Shown here piece after piece: positions 33,194-42,591 of a DNA stretch of 64,000 bases. Origin of the DNA: Chloracidobacterium sp. (GTDB taxonomy: Bacteria; Acidobacteriota; Blastocatellia; Pyrinomonadales; Pyrinomonadaceae); the NCBI GenBank assembly GCA_016715795.1, contig JADJXP010000002.1:2046001-2110000 (forward strand), read 5' to 3'. A model generated the notes under the pieces. It saw nothing but the letters and a program-made list of their open reading frames with translations. It had not been told where the DNA came from and did not search any database. Numbering within the stretch: position 1 is the first letter of the stretch; each line of letters opens with the position of its first letter. Position numbers and translations under genes: made by a program.

Positions 33194-35095
33194 ATGAGAT
33201 TAGAATTCGAACCAAATGTTGCGGCCATCCCGCTGGTCGAAAATGAGGTATTTGAGCATCTGGGGCATCGCGAGGAGCACGACCTCGACTCACTGCTCAA
33301 AAAGGGCATCTCTGCCGCACAGTGCGGCGACCGAAGCCTTGCCCGCAGGCTGCTGACAGAGGCAGCCGAAGTCGATCCTGCGTCTGAGACCGCGTGGATG
33401 TGGCTCGCGTCGATCAGCGAGTATCCTGAGGAACTGCTCGCGTTTCTCAACCGCGTCCTGGACATCAATCCCGCAAACGAGAAGGCGGCCGAATGGCGTC
33501 GGGCGACGAACGCTCTCCTTGCGAAAACCTTCGTCCAACGCGCGATCGCTGCTCGAGAGGACGGTGCTTTCGACCTGGCTGAACAGTCGTTGGCGCAGGC
33601 ACTAGCTCACGACGCAAACTGCATCGCTGCTTGGCTAAAGCAAGCTGAATGGGCCGATGATGAGGCCCTGCGCACTGCCGCCTACAAAAGCGTCCTCACG
33701 ATCGATCCTGAAAATGTCGAGGCCCGCGCCGCCCTTGATGAGTTCGACCGGCAACGGTCGAATGCCGCCTTCTCCGATGCCAAGGCAGCGGCGGTGGCTG
33801 GTAAGAGGAAGAAGGCCCTCGAACTCGTGGACGAATTCCTAAGGACCGTCCCTGACAATGCCGAGGCCTGGGTGCTGAGATCGAACCTCGCCATCGATAT
33901 CAACGATAAGATCCAATCGCTGGAAGAAGCACTAAAGATCGACGAGTACAACCTGACGGCACGCGCAATGTACGACTTTCTTACGACGACGCTGCGGCCC
34001 GAGCCGGTGGTTGAACATATCGAGACCGTCGAACCGCCCAAAGAGCCACAGAAGGACGTACTCAAGATCGAAGCCGTACCAGAAGAACATGAGTCGCCTG
34101 CCTCCGAAGCCGCAGAACACGGAGAATCTCATCGGAGCGTAGAAGAGCTCTTCGGCGGCGGCCATGAAGCAGATCCTGATGGACTTACTGCGGAGAGCGT
34201 GCAGTTACCGACCGACGTTATCGACAGCACCGTCGACGCCAAGGTTGGAGACGACCCCTTTGCCGAGACCGTTGCGGCACTTGCTGTCGAGGGCTTCAAA
34301 GCCGAAGACCCTGCCGGGCAAATGCCGAATCCCGGTCTGCCGTGCCCTTTCTGCCGAGCGGAAAATGCTCAGCAGGCGTTCGAGTGCGAGACGTGCAAGG
34401 CTCTGCTAAGTTACACCGACCTGGACGCCCTCCTTTCAGACCCAAAGGCAGAACATGACGTCGTCCAGCAGGCCGTGACCGAGATGGAAGGAGAGTGGAA
34501 CCTGCGCGAATTCAGCGTTGAGGAACTCAGAGTTCTCGGTCTCGGCCACTTTAATCTGGGCGACCATGACGCGGGCCTCAAGTACTTGCACGAGGCATCA
34601 CGGCTGGAACCGAACGACGTGATCCTCGCCGGTGAGGTAAACGCGATAGCGATCCGCCTTGACGAGATGCAGCGACAGGTAGAACTCCACGGCAGCATGC
34701 CGGGCGGCCGGACCATATTAGTAGTTGACGATAGCCCCACAGTTCGCAAGCTTATCGCCGGCAAGCTCGAGAAATGCGGGCACACCGTTATTTGTGCGGC
34801 CGACGGCGTTGAGGCCCTCGACCAGCTTGAAGCTGGCTTGCCCGACCTCGTTCTGCTCGACATTGCAATGCCTCGAATGGACGGCTACGAGGTCTGCAAA
34901 CAGATCCGAGCAAACCCCGAGGCGCGTGATCTGCCGGTCGTGATGATCTCAGGCAAAGACGGCTTCTTTGACAAGGTCCGCGGCCGGATGGCCGGTACGA
35001 CCGGATATGTGACAAAGCCATTCGGCCCGGAGACTCTAATGAAAGCTCTCGAGACTTATCTGGCCCCAGCCAACGAACAAACGCCGGCGTCCTAA
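33194..35095 (+). CDS. TPR / zinc-ribbon / response-regulator receiver protein
   Basis: This 633-residue cytoplasmic protein has an N-terminal helical region of TPR-type repeats (about 30-270, for example AAQCGDRSLARRLLTEAAEVDPASETAW), an acidic linker (about 275-375) and a small zinc ribbon (CPFCRAENAQQAFECETCKAL, about 383-402). A further helical segment is followed by a complete CheY-like receiver at about 507-627. The phospho-acceptor Asp is in LVLLDIAMPRMDGYEV (near 555), with Asp pair VVDDSP and Lys in VTKPFGP. It precedes a CheA-like kinase by 17 nt, which is the obvious phosphodonor. Receivers fused to TPRs recall PilG-type twitching or scaffold regulators, but no DNA-binding domain is present. 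Confidence 0.88.
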   Translation: MRLEFEPNVAAIPLVENEVFEHLGHREEHDLDSLLKKGISAAQCGDRSLARRLLTEAAEVDPASETAWMWLASISEYPEELLAFLNRVLDINPANEKAAEWRRATNALLAKTFVQRAIAAREDGAFDLAEQSLAQALAHDANCIAAWLKQAEWADDEALRTAAYKSVLTIDPENVEARAALDEFDRQRSNAAFSDAKAAAVAGKRKKALELVDEFLRTVPDNAEAWVLRSNLAIDINDKIQSLEEALKIDEYNLTARAMYDFLTTTLRPEPVVEHIETVEPPKEPQKDVLKIEAVPEEHESPASEAAEHGESHRSVEELFGGGHEADPDGLTAESVQLPTDVIDSTVDAKVGDDPFAETVAALAVEGFKAEDPAGQMPNPGLPCPFCRAENAQQAFECETCKALLSYTDLDALLSDPKAEHDVVQQAVTEMEGEWNLREFSVEELRVLGLGHFNLGDHDAGLKYLHEASRLEPNDVILAGEVNAIAIRLDEMQRQVELHGSMPGGRTILVVDDSPTVRKLIAGKLEKCGHTVICAADGVEALDQLEAGLPDLVLLDIAMPRMDGYEVCKQIRANPEARDLPVVMISGKDGFFDKVRGRMAGTTGYVTKPFGPETLMKALETYLAPANEQTPAS

Positions 35096-35112
35096 TTCTC
35101 CTGCGGCATCTG

Positions 35113-37161
35113 ATGGACCGCGAAAAACTACAGAAATTCGTCTCGTCTGCTGCGGCTGACCTTGCGTCGGTCCGCAGTTCGCTGCTTATTGCCGGCCAGG
35201 GAGGCGAAGCTGACCTAGCCGCGTCGGCCCGGTGCCTGGAACACCTCAAGACAGAGGCTTTCACAAACATGCAGCCGGCACTGGCGGTAATGGCCGCCGA
35301 TTGTGCGACTGCGTCGGCTGTCGTCGCGCGTGGCGACACGTCCGGGCTGGCCATCGGCAGAACACTAGACCTAGTCGCCGCGATGGAGGCCGCGCTGCTG
35401 AGCATTCCGATCGGGTCGGCTGACTTCATCGCGGACGTCGGCCAATTTGTCGAGTCATCCTTTGACAGCCTGCTGCCCGAGACATCTGAAACGCAGCCGT
35501 CACCCGCACCGCCCGAGGCCTTTGACATCGACGACGAAACCCTTGACGTCTTTCGTGACGAGGCAGGCGATCTGCTCGCGAGCATCGACACCAATCTGCG
35601 CACGTTGGCCAACGCTCCCGGCAGCCGGGCCGCTCTCTGGGAGATCCGCCGGAGTTCGCATACATTCAAGGGGGCCGCAGGCATTGTCGGGCTAACCAAC
35701 GCCGCGGCTGTCGCCCACCAGATGGAAGACCTGCTCGACAAGATGGTCGAACTCCAGAGAGATGCGACGCCGGAGGTAATGGAATTTCTCAACGGGGCCG
35801 CCGTCCGTCTTAATTCCATCGTCAGGTTTGGCGAAGCGTCGAACGACGCGGCCGACGAATCGTACGCCCGCGCTCTCGCGTGCCTTGATCTTCCTGATGA
35901 TCGGTCGGCAGAGCCTGTAAACACTGATTTCACTTCGTCAAAACCTCTGCCGGAATCGGTACACACTCCGGCCGGCCCGGTTGTCCGCGTCTCGCTTGAG
36001 CGTCTCGATGACTTGCTAAGGATCTGCAACGGCCTCTTAGTAAACCGTTCGGCCCTCGTTGAACGTTTCGCCGAACTCAACCTCAACGGACGTGCAGAGA
36101 AGGTAAACGAACTCTTCGAGGTGGGCCGCCGCCTGACCGGCGAACTGAAGGACAAACTGACGCAGATCCGAATGGTCAAATTCTCGACGCTCGAAACGCG
36201 CCTCGCGCGCGCGGTGAATGTCACCTGCACCGACGAAGCCAAAAAGGCCTCGCTCGAGATCGAGAACGGTGAGGTCGAGATCGATACGCGCCACATCGAT
36301 GCCCTGATCGAACCGCTGCTGCATCTGCTCAAGAACGCTGTCGTCCACGGGATCGAACGGCCTGAGACGCGCCGCCTGATCGGCAAGCCTGAGAAAGGGG
36401 CCGTGCGGGTACGTATCGATGCCAACGAGGCCGCGATCATCCTGACGGTCGCAGACGATGGTGCCGGCATTCCGCTTGCCCGCCTTAGGGAAAAGGCGGC
36501 CTCGATCGGCCGCGATCCCTTGGATGATGATAGCGAGGCACTTAAGCTCATCTTTGAACGTGGCCTGACGACGGCTGAAAAACTCGATCTGAATGCCGGC
36601 CGCGGTGTCGGCCTTAGTATCGTCAAGGAATCGGTCGAGTCGCGCGGCGGTTCTGTGATGGTTGACTCAAAGCCTCAGGTGGGAACAACATTTACGATCT
36701 TGCTGCCGCTGCATTCGGCCCGGCCGGAGCCTGAGCCAAACGAGCCGGCCGACGAAGCTCCCGTCTCAGATATCATCGACACGACACCGCTCGTACTGGT
36801 GGTCGATGATAGCTCAACCATCCGGAGCCAGTTGGCAAGACTCATCGAACAGGCCGGTTTCCGCGTGATCACCGCCAACAACGGAGCCGACGCGCTTGAG
36901 TTGCTCCTGAATAACAAAGAGCCTGATCTGATCCTCTCAGATATCGAGATGCCGCAGATCGACGGCTGGCAGTTTCTGGAATACGTCAAAACTGACGACA
37001 ACTTTGGCCGCATTCCGGTCGTAATGGTCACGTCGCTTGATGCTGACGAACACCGCGAGCGTGCCTTCTCGCTCGGAGCGTCGGATTACATCGTAAAGCC
37101 GTTTGGCACGCGCGATGTCGAGCGGGCCCTAAGCATCATAAAAGCGCCGGTCGCGGCCTAG
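35113..37161 (+). CDS. CheA-like hybrid histidine kinase without a CheW domain
   Basis: This 682-residue protein has an N-terminal helical region, an Hpt domain with the phospho-His in RRSSHTFKGAAGIVGL (near 181), a CheA dimerisation segment, and an HATPase domain at about 395-535 (N box HLLKNAVVHGIERPET, DDGAGIPL, IFERGLTTAEKL, GRGVGLSIVKESVESRGG). A C-terminal receiver covers about 560-680, with its Asp in LILSDIEMPQIDGW near 611. Standard CheA has a CheW-like P5 domain after the kinase domain; here a short Pro/Glu linker leads straight to the receiver. The kinase therefore cannot couple to chemoreceptors through CheW in the usual way. It is co-transcribed with the TPR-receiver gene. Confidence 0.9.
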   Translation: MDREKLQKFVSSAAADLASVRSSLLIAGQGGEADLAASARCLEHLKTEAFTNMQPALAVMAADCATASAVVARGDTSGLAIGRTLDLVAAMEAALLSIPIGSADFIADVGQFVESSFDSLLPETSETQPSPAPPEAFDIDDETLDVFRDEAGDLLASIDTNLRTLANAPGSRAALWEIRRSSHTFKGAAGIVGLTNAAAVAHQMEDLLDKMVELQRDATPEVMEFLNGAAVRLNSIVRFGEASNDAADESYARALACLDLPDDRSAEPVNTDFTSSKPLPESVHTPAGPVVRVSLERLDDLLRICNGLLVNRSALVERFAELNLNGRAEKVNELFEVGRRLTGELKDKLTQIRMVKFSTLETRLARAVNVTCTDEAKKASLEIENGEVEIDTRHIDALIEPLLHLLKNAVVHGIERPETRRLIGKPEKGAVRVRIDANEAAIILTVADDGAGIPLARLREKAASIGRDPLDDDSEALKLIFERGLTTAEKLDLNAGRGVGLSIVKESVESRGGSVMVDSKPQVGTTFTILLPLHSARPEPEPNEPADEAPVSDIIDTTPLVLVVDDSSTIRSQLARLIEQAGFRVITANNGADALELLLNNKEPDLILSDIEMPQIDGWQFLEYVKTDDNFGRIPVVMVTSLDADEHRERAFSLGASDYIVKPFGTRDVERALSIIKAPVAA

Positions 37162-37874
37162 GCTTTCTGCGGCCTGCTTGGCCTGACCTCTACCTTGCTC
37201 GGCAACGCCCGCGCATCCATCGCCAACAGGCCCATCACGACCTGAGCAATGTCTTCGGGCTGAAGCTGCCAAGCCTTTTCATCGGTGATCTTGTCGCCGC
37301 CAAACTCTGTATTCACGCTGCCCGGACAGATATAGCTGACCTTTATATTGTCATGCCGCACCTCTTGCATCAGCGCTTCGCTAAAACCATTGAGGCCAAA
37401 TTTTGAAGCATTGTATGCCGCCATGCGCGCATGCGGATACTGTCCTGCCAACGATGAGATGTTGATTATATAACCGCCGCCACGCCGTTTGAGCATCGGG
37501 ACCGCATAGTGGCACGCGTAAAATACGCCAAACAGGTTTGTCTCGAGCGTCTCCCTGAATTCATCGGGCAAGATCTCCTCGATCGTCTTACCATTGATGC
37601 CGATGCCCGCGTTGTTAATGAGAATATCGACGCCGCCGAAACGTTTTTCACAGCTTTCGAGCAGAGCTTTGACCTCTTGTTCATTGCGGACATCGCACAG
37701 CTTGCCTGCGGCCGTGCCGATGGACGAGAGCCCCTCGATAGCCGTCTCGATCTCTTCGCGAGAACGGGCGCAAATAAAGACGCTGGCCCCTGCGCCGGCG
37801 AGTCGTTCGGCGATGGCGTAACCGATGCCTTTCGTCCCACCGGTGACCACGGCTACTTTAGCTGTAAGTTCCAT
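37158..37874 (-). CDS. short-chain dehydrogenase/reductase
   Basis: This 238-residue classical SDR has VVTGGTKGIGYAIAERLAGAG for nucleotide binding, NNAGIG, the catalytic Ser in IINISSLAGQY and YNASKFGLNGFS (YxxxK), followed by ICPGSVNTEF. It resembles 3-oxoacyl-ACP reductases and related oxidoreductases, but the substrate is not readable. It lies 9 nt after gatB and is probably co-transcribed with it. Its 3' end overlaps the convergent kinase gene by 4 nt. Confidence 0.9.
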   Translation of the reverse strand: MELTAKVAVVTGGTKGIGYAIAERLAGAGASVFICARSREEIETAIEGLSSIGTAAGKLCDVRNEQEVKALLESCEKRFGGVDILINNAGIGINGKTIEEILPDEFRETLETNLFGVFYACHYAVPMLKRRGGGYIINISSLAGQYPHARMAAYNASKFGLNGFSEALMQEVRHDNIKVSYICPGSVNTEFGGDKITDEKAWQLQPEDIAQVVMGLLAMDARALPSKVEVRPSRPQKA

Positions 37875-37883
37875 TTCCCTCCG

Positions 37884-39353
37884 TCAGAGCTTCGCTCGCA
37901 ATATGTCATTAACGACCTTTGGATTCGCCTTGCCTTGCGATGCCTTCATCACTTGGCCGACAAAAAACCCGAATAGGGCGTCTTTGCCACCACGATAGGC
38001 GTCAACCTGGCCCGGATTCGCCGAGATCACGTCGTCCACGATCTTCTCGATCGCCGCCGTGTCTGAAACCTGCTCAAAGCCTTTCGCGCTAATGACCTCT
38101 GCCGCCGCCTGCCCGCTCGCAAACATCTCGGCGAATACCTCCTTCGCCTGACTGTTACTGATCTTTCCCGTCTCGACGATCGCGATCAGTTCGGCCAGAT
38201 CCTCAGCGGTCACACGCGAATCGGCAATCTCAGTCCCTGAGTTGTTCAATTCACGCGTAAATTCGCCGAGGATCCAATTGGCCGAAACCTTCGGCTTCGC
38301 CGTGATCCGGGCTGCTGTCTCAAAGAACTCCGCCATCGCCCGGTCCGATGTCAACTGCGTCGCCTCGTTAAAGCCGATCCCGTATGTAGCGGTAAATCGC
38401 TCACGCATCGCATCAGGCATTTCCGGCATTTGTCGCTTTACGTCCTCAATAAAGTCACTCGATACGAGAAGCGGCTGCAGGTCGGGCTCCGGAAAATATC
38501 GATAGTCGTGGGCGTCCTCTTTTGATCGCATTACGCGTGTTTGGTTGTTCTTTTCGTCCCACAGCCGCGTTTCCTGATTGACGCCCTCGCCCGATTCGTG
38601 GGCCGCGACCTGGCGTTCGATCTCGTATTCGATCGCCTTTTGCATAAAGCGGACGGAATTAAGGTTCTTCAACTCCACTTTATTGTTGAATGAGGTCTCA
38701 CCTACCTTTCGCACCGAAACATTCGCCTCGCAGCGCAGATTTCCCTTCTCCATGTCGGCATCGCTCGCACCGACCCAGCGCAATGCCTGACGAACGTGAT
38801 TTACGTAATCGAATGCCTCCCACGATGTGCGAAAGTCCGGCTCGGTCACGATCTCACCAAGCGGCGTGCCCGCGCGGTTGAGATCGACGTATGAGTAGCG
38901 ATCGGTCTCAGGGAGCCCTTCGTGAACATTCTTGCCCGCGTCCTCTTCGAGGTGCATCCGCTGTATATTGATCGTCATCGGCCGCCAATCGCGTGCATGG
39001 CCGCTCTCGTCACGCTCGGCCGTCAAGATCGTCAGCTTGCCGTTGGCAGAGAATGGCTTGTCATACTGCGAGATCTGATAGCCCTTTGGCAGGTCAGGAT
39101 AAAAGTAGTTCTTGCGGGCAAAAACGGATGCTTCCTGAATCTCAAGCCCTAACGCCAACGCCGCCCTCGCGCCAAGCTCGATCACACGCTTATTCAAAAC
39201 CGGCAATGCTCCCGGTAGCCCCAAACACACGGGACACGTATTCGCATTCGGCTCGCCACCGGTCTCGACCGCGCACGAGCAGAATATCTTGCTCGCGGTC
39301 GCAAGCTGCGTATGTATCTCCATGCCGATAACGGCTTCCCAACCTTGTTTCAT
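37884..39353 (-). CDS. gatB: Asp/Glu-tRNA amidotransferase subunit B
   Basis: This 489-residue protein is the tRNA-binding kinase subunit of the GatCAB complex, which converts misacylated Glu-tRNA(Gln) or Asp-tRNA(Asn) to the amide form. The N-terminus EAVIGMEIHTQLATASKIFCSCAV and NTCPVCLGLPGALPVLN give the metal-binding Cys cluster. YSYVDLNRAGTPLGEIVTEPD and MRSKEDAHDYRYFPEPDL are the central motifs, and the tail (from about 420) is the YqeY-like domain. ATG 39353 is preferred over the longer frame because it starts at the conserved EAVIGMEIHTQL region. gatA and gatC are not in the window. The upstream exported-protein gene ends 2 nt before it. Confidence 0.96.
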   Translation of the reverse strand: MKQGWEAVIGMEIHTQLATASKIFCSCAVETGGEPNANTCPVCLGLPGALPVLNKRVIELGARAALALGLEIQEASVFARKNYFYPDLPKGYQISQYDKPFSANGKLTILTAERDESGHARDWRPMTINIQRMHLEEDAGKNVHEGLPETDRYSYVDLNRAGTPLGEIVTEPDFRTSWEAFDYVNHVRQALRWVGASDADMEKGNLRCEANVSVRKVGETSFNNKVELKNLNSVRFMQKAIEYEIERQVAAHESGEGVNQETRLWDEKNNQTRVMRSKEDAHDYRYFPEPDLQPLLVSSDFIEDVKRQMPEMPDAMRERFTATYGIGFNEATQLTSDRAMAEFFETAARITAKPKVSANWILGEFTRELNNSGTEIADSRVTAEDLAELIAIVETGKISNSQAKEVFAEMFASGQAAAEVISAKGFEQVSDTAAIEKIVDDVISANPGQVDAYRGGKDALFGFFVGQVMKASQGKANPKVVNDILRAKL

Positions 39354-39355
39354 AT

Positions 39356-39835
39356 CTACTTTCGAACCTGAACGATCATCGGTCGTGGCCGAGTGCGGCT
39401 GCCCGTAGGCCAGAACGCACCGCCGGCAAAATAGCCAGGCTGCACCCAAACCCGTCGGCCGTGCCGCGGCACGCGCCAATGGCCGCCCATCCAATAGAAA
39501 CCTTGATCGAGGGCCGGCACTTGTACAACCTGGATCGGAGTGTTCTGCACCGACTGCTCTCGGCGGGCCGCCTCGATCCGCTCGCGTTCGAGTCGCGCGG
39601 CACGCAGCTTGGTGGAAAGTTCCGCCACGGCCTTCGCCGATTCTGCATCGCGTCGAGCGCGTTCCTCCGGTGACGGAAAGCCCAGCCGTTCGTAGTTCTC
39701 ACGCAGATCGGCCTCGGCTTTGATGCGCTGAGCGCGATACTTTTCCAGATCAATATTGGTTACGGTCGGCGTCTGGCCATAACCGGCAACGCTCGCCATC
39801 AGGGCCAGCGATAAACTCAAGGTCAAGTTCCTCAT
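39356..39835 (-). CDS. exported protein with coiled-coil and WxxGxW-like repeat
   Basis: This 159-residue protein has a signal peptide (LTLSLSLALMASVAGYGQ), then a highly charged helical stretch (about 30-95, AEADLRENYERLGFPSPEERARRDAE) and then a Trp/Tyr-rich part (GFYWMGGHWRVPRHGRRVWVQPGYF). The YWMGGHWR block resembles the WxxGxW repeat of small exported proteins. The start ATG 39835 is supported by AGGTAGGA upstream. The gene is 2 nt upstream of gatB, an odd pairing of an envelope protein with translation. The island of TGTTTC motifs lies in its upstream region. Confidence 0.65.
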   Translation of the reverse strand: MRNLTLSLSLALMASVAGYGQTPTVTNIDLEKYRAQRIKAEADLRENYERLGFPSPEERARRDAESAKAVAELSTKLRAARLERERIEAARREQSVQNTPIQVVQVPALDQGFYWMGGHWRVPRHGRRVWVQPGYFAGGAFWPTGSRTRPRPMIVQVRK

Positions 39836-39841
39836 GAGCAC

Positions 39842-40179
39842 ATCCTACCTGTTTCGTTCATCATAACACGAAGCAAGTAGGGTTTTCTTCCGAAACACAT
39901 TGAAACGCGTAACCTCCAATATTGCAATATTTAGCCTCGCCCATGTGTTTCGCGTGTTTCAGAGTGTTTCAGGCCCGTCTGAAACACCGCAACCTATTGA
40001 AACAACGATAGTTAACATCGCTTTTTGACCTCTGTTTCAGAATTTCGCGCAAAAAAAGTCGGTAGCAAATAGACAGCTCCTGATCGCCCTTCTGAACAAC
40101 TTAGCATGTGCAACATTCTAGCATATGTGCAACATCGCTGGCAAGGCCTTTTCCGACTGCGCCGGAGAAGACCTGTTGA
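39842..40179. repeat. intergenic island of TGTTTC/GAAACA motifs
   Basis: This gap has no convincing gene. From 39850 to 40042 it holds about nine copies of GTTTC or GAAAC. These include a palindrome TGTTTCAG-N6-CTGAAACA at 39965-39986, runs such as GTGTTTCGCGTGTTTC around 39945-39960, and CTGTTTCAG near 40032. Further right TGTGCAACA occurs twice (near 40107 and 40127). The spacing is irregular, so this is not a CRISPR. The sites could be operators for the exported-protein/gatB transcript. I checked for a GG-N10-GC promoter in this gap and found none. Confidence 0.7.
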
Positions 40180-42549
40180 CTAAAACCCGAACGTCAGCCC
40201 AACACGTCCATTAGCCTTGGCCGTGCGGTAGCCGTTCTCGTAATAGTCATTGTCAAAGACGTTCTCGATAGTCCCATAGAGCCTGAGCGTCATACTCTCG
40301 TCCTTTAGGCGAAATGTGTATCCCGCCGTCACGTCGCCACGACGATTGCCCCGAAAACGATAGATATACGTATTGAATGTCGAATTGCTGAACATCCTCG
40401 CTAGGTAGCTCGACGTGGCAAGCAGGTCAAAATTTACCCAGAACCGTTTGAACCGCTGTGTTGCGACAAACGTGAATTGATGCTCGGGGATCCCGAATGA
40501 CGGCTGCTCTATACTCGTGACCGGGCCCACCGGAAATGTCGGTCGGCGGTGCGCCCGCAGATCGCTGTTTGTGAACGTGTATGACGCGAACAATGTCGGC
40601 CCTTTGTCCGGCCTGATATCGATGCTCGTCTCAAGCCCGCGCGAATAATGACGGTCAAAGTTGTAATAGGCTGACGCTCCGAAATCGTCGGTGGGCAGGT
40701 ATGTGATCTCGTCCTTGATCCGCGTGTAGAAGTAAGTCGCCGATGCTTTTACACGTTCCTTGGCAAAGTACTGCTCGATGCCGCCGTCAATACCGATCGA
40801 CTTTTCCGGTTTCAGGGCCGGGTTGCCGAGCGGAAAGAACGCGCCCAGAAAGTAGTAGCTGCCAAACCGCTCATACAGCGACGGGACGCGATAGCCGTTC
40901 CCGACATGGGCACGCAGCTTTGTGCCGGTCTTCTCAATAAAGTAGGAAACAGCGCCGTCAAACGTCCGGGCCGACGGCGGCGAGATCGCTGTCTGCGTCA
41001 ACACTGACGGCACCGCCGCGCTGAACTGCGGCTGCTTGAGATCGAACGACTGAAACCGAAATCCGCCGGCAAACTGAAGATCACCTCCGAGCAGACTCAC
41101 GAGGTCCTGTACATAGAATGTGTTGCTGTCCTGTCGCGTTCTCGCTGACCAATTGTCGGTTCCCGCCGGCGTCGTATTGTCGTTCCCGAATCTCTCCGAC
41201 TCAAATTCATAGCCGGCGGTCAGCGTATTGCGGCGGCCTGCGGTCCAGATCAGATGGGCATTCGCCGTATGGATCTGTCCGTCAAAGGCGCTCGAATACG
41301 CGCTCTGAAAGCCCGGGCCGAGCAGCCCGTCGATATTCCGGCGGCTCGTGTCGAGCCCCTGATAATGACCGCCGATCGAGAGGTTCCAGTTGATGATCTG
41401 GTTCACGGCGATCTGCCCGCTAATGAAACGCGAGTTCTGCCGCGCGTCCGGATCATCAACGTCGGGCGTGAAATTGACGCCCGGCGACGCGTTGATGATC
41501 GTCGAGGTGCTCGTCGGCAGAGTGCCAAGCGTGTCGGGGCTGACGTTGAGCTTCACATCCGCATCGGACAAAAAGATACGGCCCGAGATATTCGTTTTCG
41601 CGTTCGGCGCGGCATCAAGACGAGCCTGCACATTTGTATTGTCAGCGTCGTCGTTGCCGTCGATGCCTTTTCTGTAGGTCGTGTGGGAAACGCCGCCGCC
41701 GATACCGAATTTCGCACCGCCGTGCGAGAGATTCCCTCGAAAACGTCCCAAGCCAAGCCCGCCAAATGCACCGCTCAGCTGTCCATGCGTGCCGTGTCTC
41801 GCACTCGGCGTCTGGAAATCAAGCACACCGCCAATAGCGTTCGTCCCGTAGAGAGACGAACCCGACCCGCGAAGCACCTCCATGCGTTCAACGCTCGTCA
41901 GCGTGATATCGCTCAGAAACGGCGACGCATCACCAGTGATCGCCGCCGGATCGCGAAACCGAATACCGTCGATCAGCACCGCCGTGTCCTGGTTCCTCAA
42001 ACCACGCGTCTTGATCGACGCCGCCTTGCCAAACCCGCCCAACTGCTGCACCCGAAATCCGGGAATTGTCCGCACACTCTCGATCAACGCAAAATCCGCC
42101 CGGTCGCGCATTTGCGGCGCGTCGATAACGTCAACGGTTTTGGAAACTTGTTCGACGGGCTGCCCCTTATCGGCGGCGATCGTTACAAATGCACTAACGT
42201 CAATGCCGACTGGCCGGACAACTAAGTTGAGAGTCAAATTCTCGCCGGCGCTGACAGTGAGCTTCGCTTCCCCATAAAGATCATTAGAACTGATCCCAGG
42301 TCCAGCGACGATTCGATATTCTCCTGGTATGACATTGTCGAACTTGAAATTGCCATCCCGATCAGCTTCGAGTTCATATATCCGCGACCGATCGGCCTTA
42401 GACGTGAGAGTTACGTCTGACCGATTCACGCCACCACCGTCAGGCAACGAGGTTACTCGACCGGAGACGGTTGCACGTTGTTGCGCGGAGACGCCGTTAG
42501 AGGCCACCCCGATAATTACAAGAAGAACAACACTTACGAAAGACTTCAT
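40180..42549 (-). CDS. btuB: TonB-dependent outer-membrane receptor, probable cobalamin receptor
   Basis: This 789-residue protein has a signal peptide (FVSVVLLVIIGVASNGVSAQ), a carboxypeptidase-regulatory-like domain (about 25-105), a TonB plug (about 130-235, IESVRTIPGFRVQQLGG, VLIDGIRFRDP, VERMEVLRGSGSSLYGTNAIGGVLDF) and a beta barrel ending in GLTFGF with the terminal Phe. The start ATG 42549 follows a good GAGGAG. A cobalamin riboswitch lies at 42592-42708 just upstream and the btuFCD genes lie beyond it, so B12 or a corrinoid is the likely substrate. The extra N-terminal Ig-like domain is common in Bacteroidota and Acidobacteriota receptors. Confidence 0.88.
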   Translation of the reverse strand: MKSFVSVVLLVIIGVASNGVSAQQRATVSGRVTSLPDGGGVNRSDVTLTSKADRSRIYELEADRDGNFKFDNVIPGEYRIVAGPGISSNDLYGEAKLTVSAGENLTLNLVVRPVGIDVSAFVTIAADKGQPVEQVSKTVDVIDAPQMRDRADFALIESVRTIPGFRVQQLGGFGKAASIKTRGLRNQDTAVLIDGIRFRDPAAITGDASPFLSDITLTSVERMEVLRGSGSSLYGTNAIGGVLDFQTPSARHGTHGQLSGAFGGLGLGRFRGNLSHGGAKFGIGGGVSHTTYRKGIDGNDDADNTNVQARLDAAPNAKTNISGRIFLSDADVKLNVSPDTLGTLPTSTSTIINASPGVNFTPDVDDPDARQNSRFISGQIAVNQIINWNLSIGGHYQGLDTSRRNIDGLLGPGFQSAYSSAFDGQIHTANAHLIWTAGRRNTLTAGYEFESERFGNDNTTPAGTDNWSARTRQDSNTFYVQDLVSLLGGDLQFAGGFRFQSFDLKQPQFSAAVPSVLTQTAISPPSARTFDGAVSYFIEKTGTKLRAHVGNGYRVPSLYERFGSYYFLGAFFPLGNPALKPEKSIGIDGGIEQYFAKERVKASATYFYTRIKDEITYLPTDDFGASAYYNFDRHYSRGLETSIDIRPDKGPTLFASYTFTNSDLRAHRRPTFPVGPVTSIEQPSFGIPEHQFTFVATQRFKRFWVNFDLLATSSYLARMFSNSTFNTYIYRFRGNRRGDVTAGYTFRLKDESMTLRLYGTIENVFDNDYYENGYRTAKANGRVGLTFGF

Positions 42550-42591
42550 TTTCTCTCCTCTTCTGCCCACACGCAGAATGGTTCTAACCTA

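Noticed and set aside
34788..36626. 612-codon open frame on the minus strand
   Set aside because: It runs antisense across the end of the TPR-receiver gene and most of the CheA-like kinase. The translation is rich in Ser, Arg and Ala with no domain, as expected for the shadow of GC-rich coding DNA.
39850..40042. possible CRISPR array made of GTTTC repeats
   Set aside because: Units are only 6-8 nt, in both orientations, with irregular spacing and no cas genes nearby.
41254..42225. 323-codon open frame on the plus strand
   Set aside because: It is antisense to btuB, which has complete receptor motifs and a riboswitch. The Arg-rich translation shows no family.
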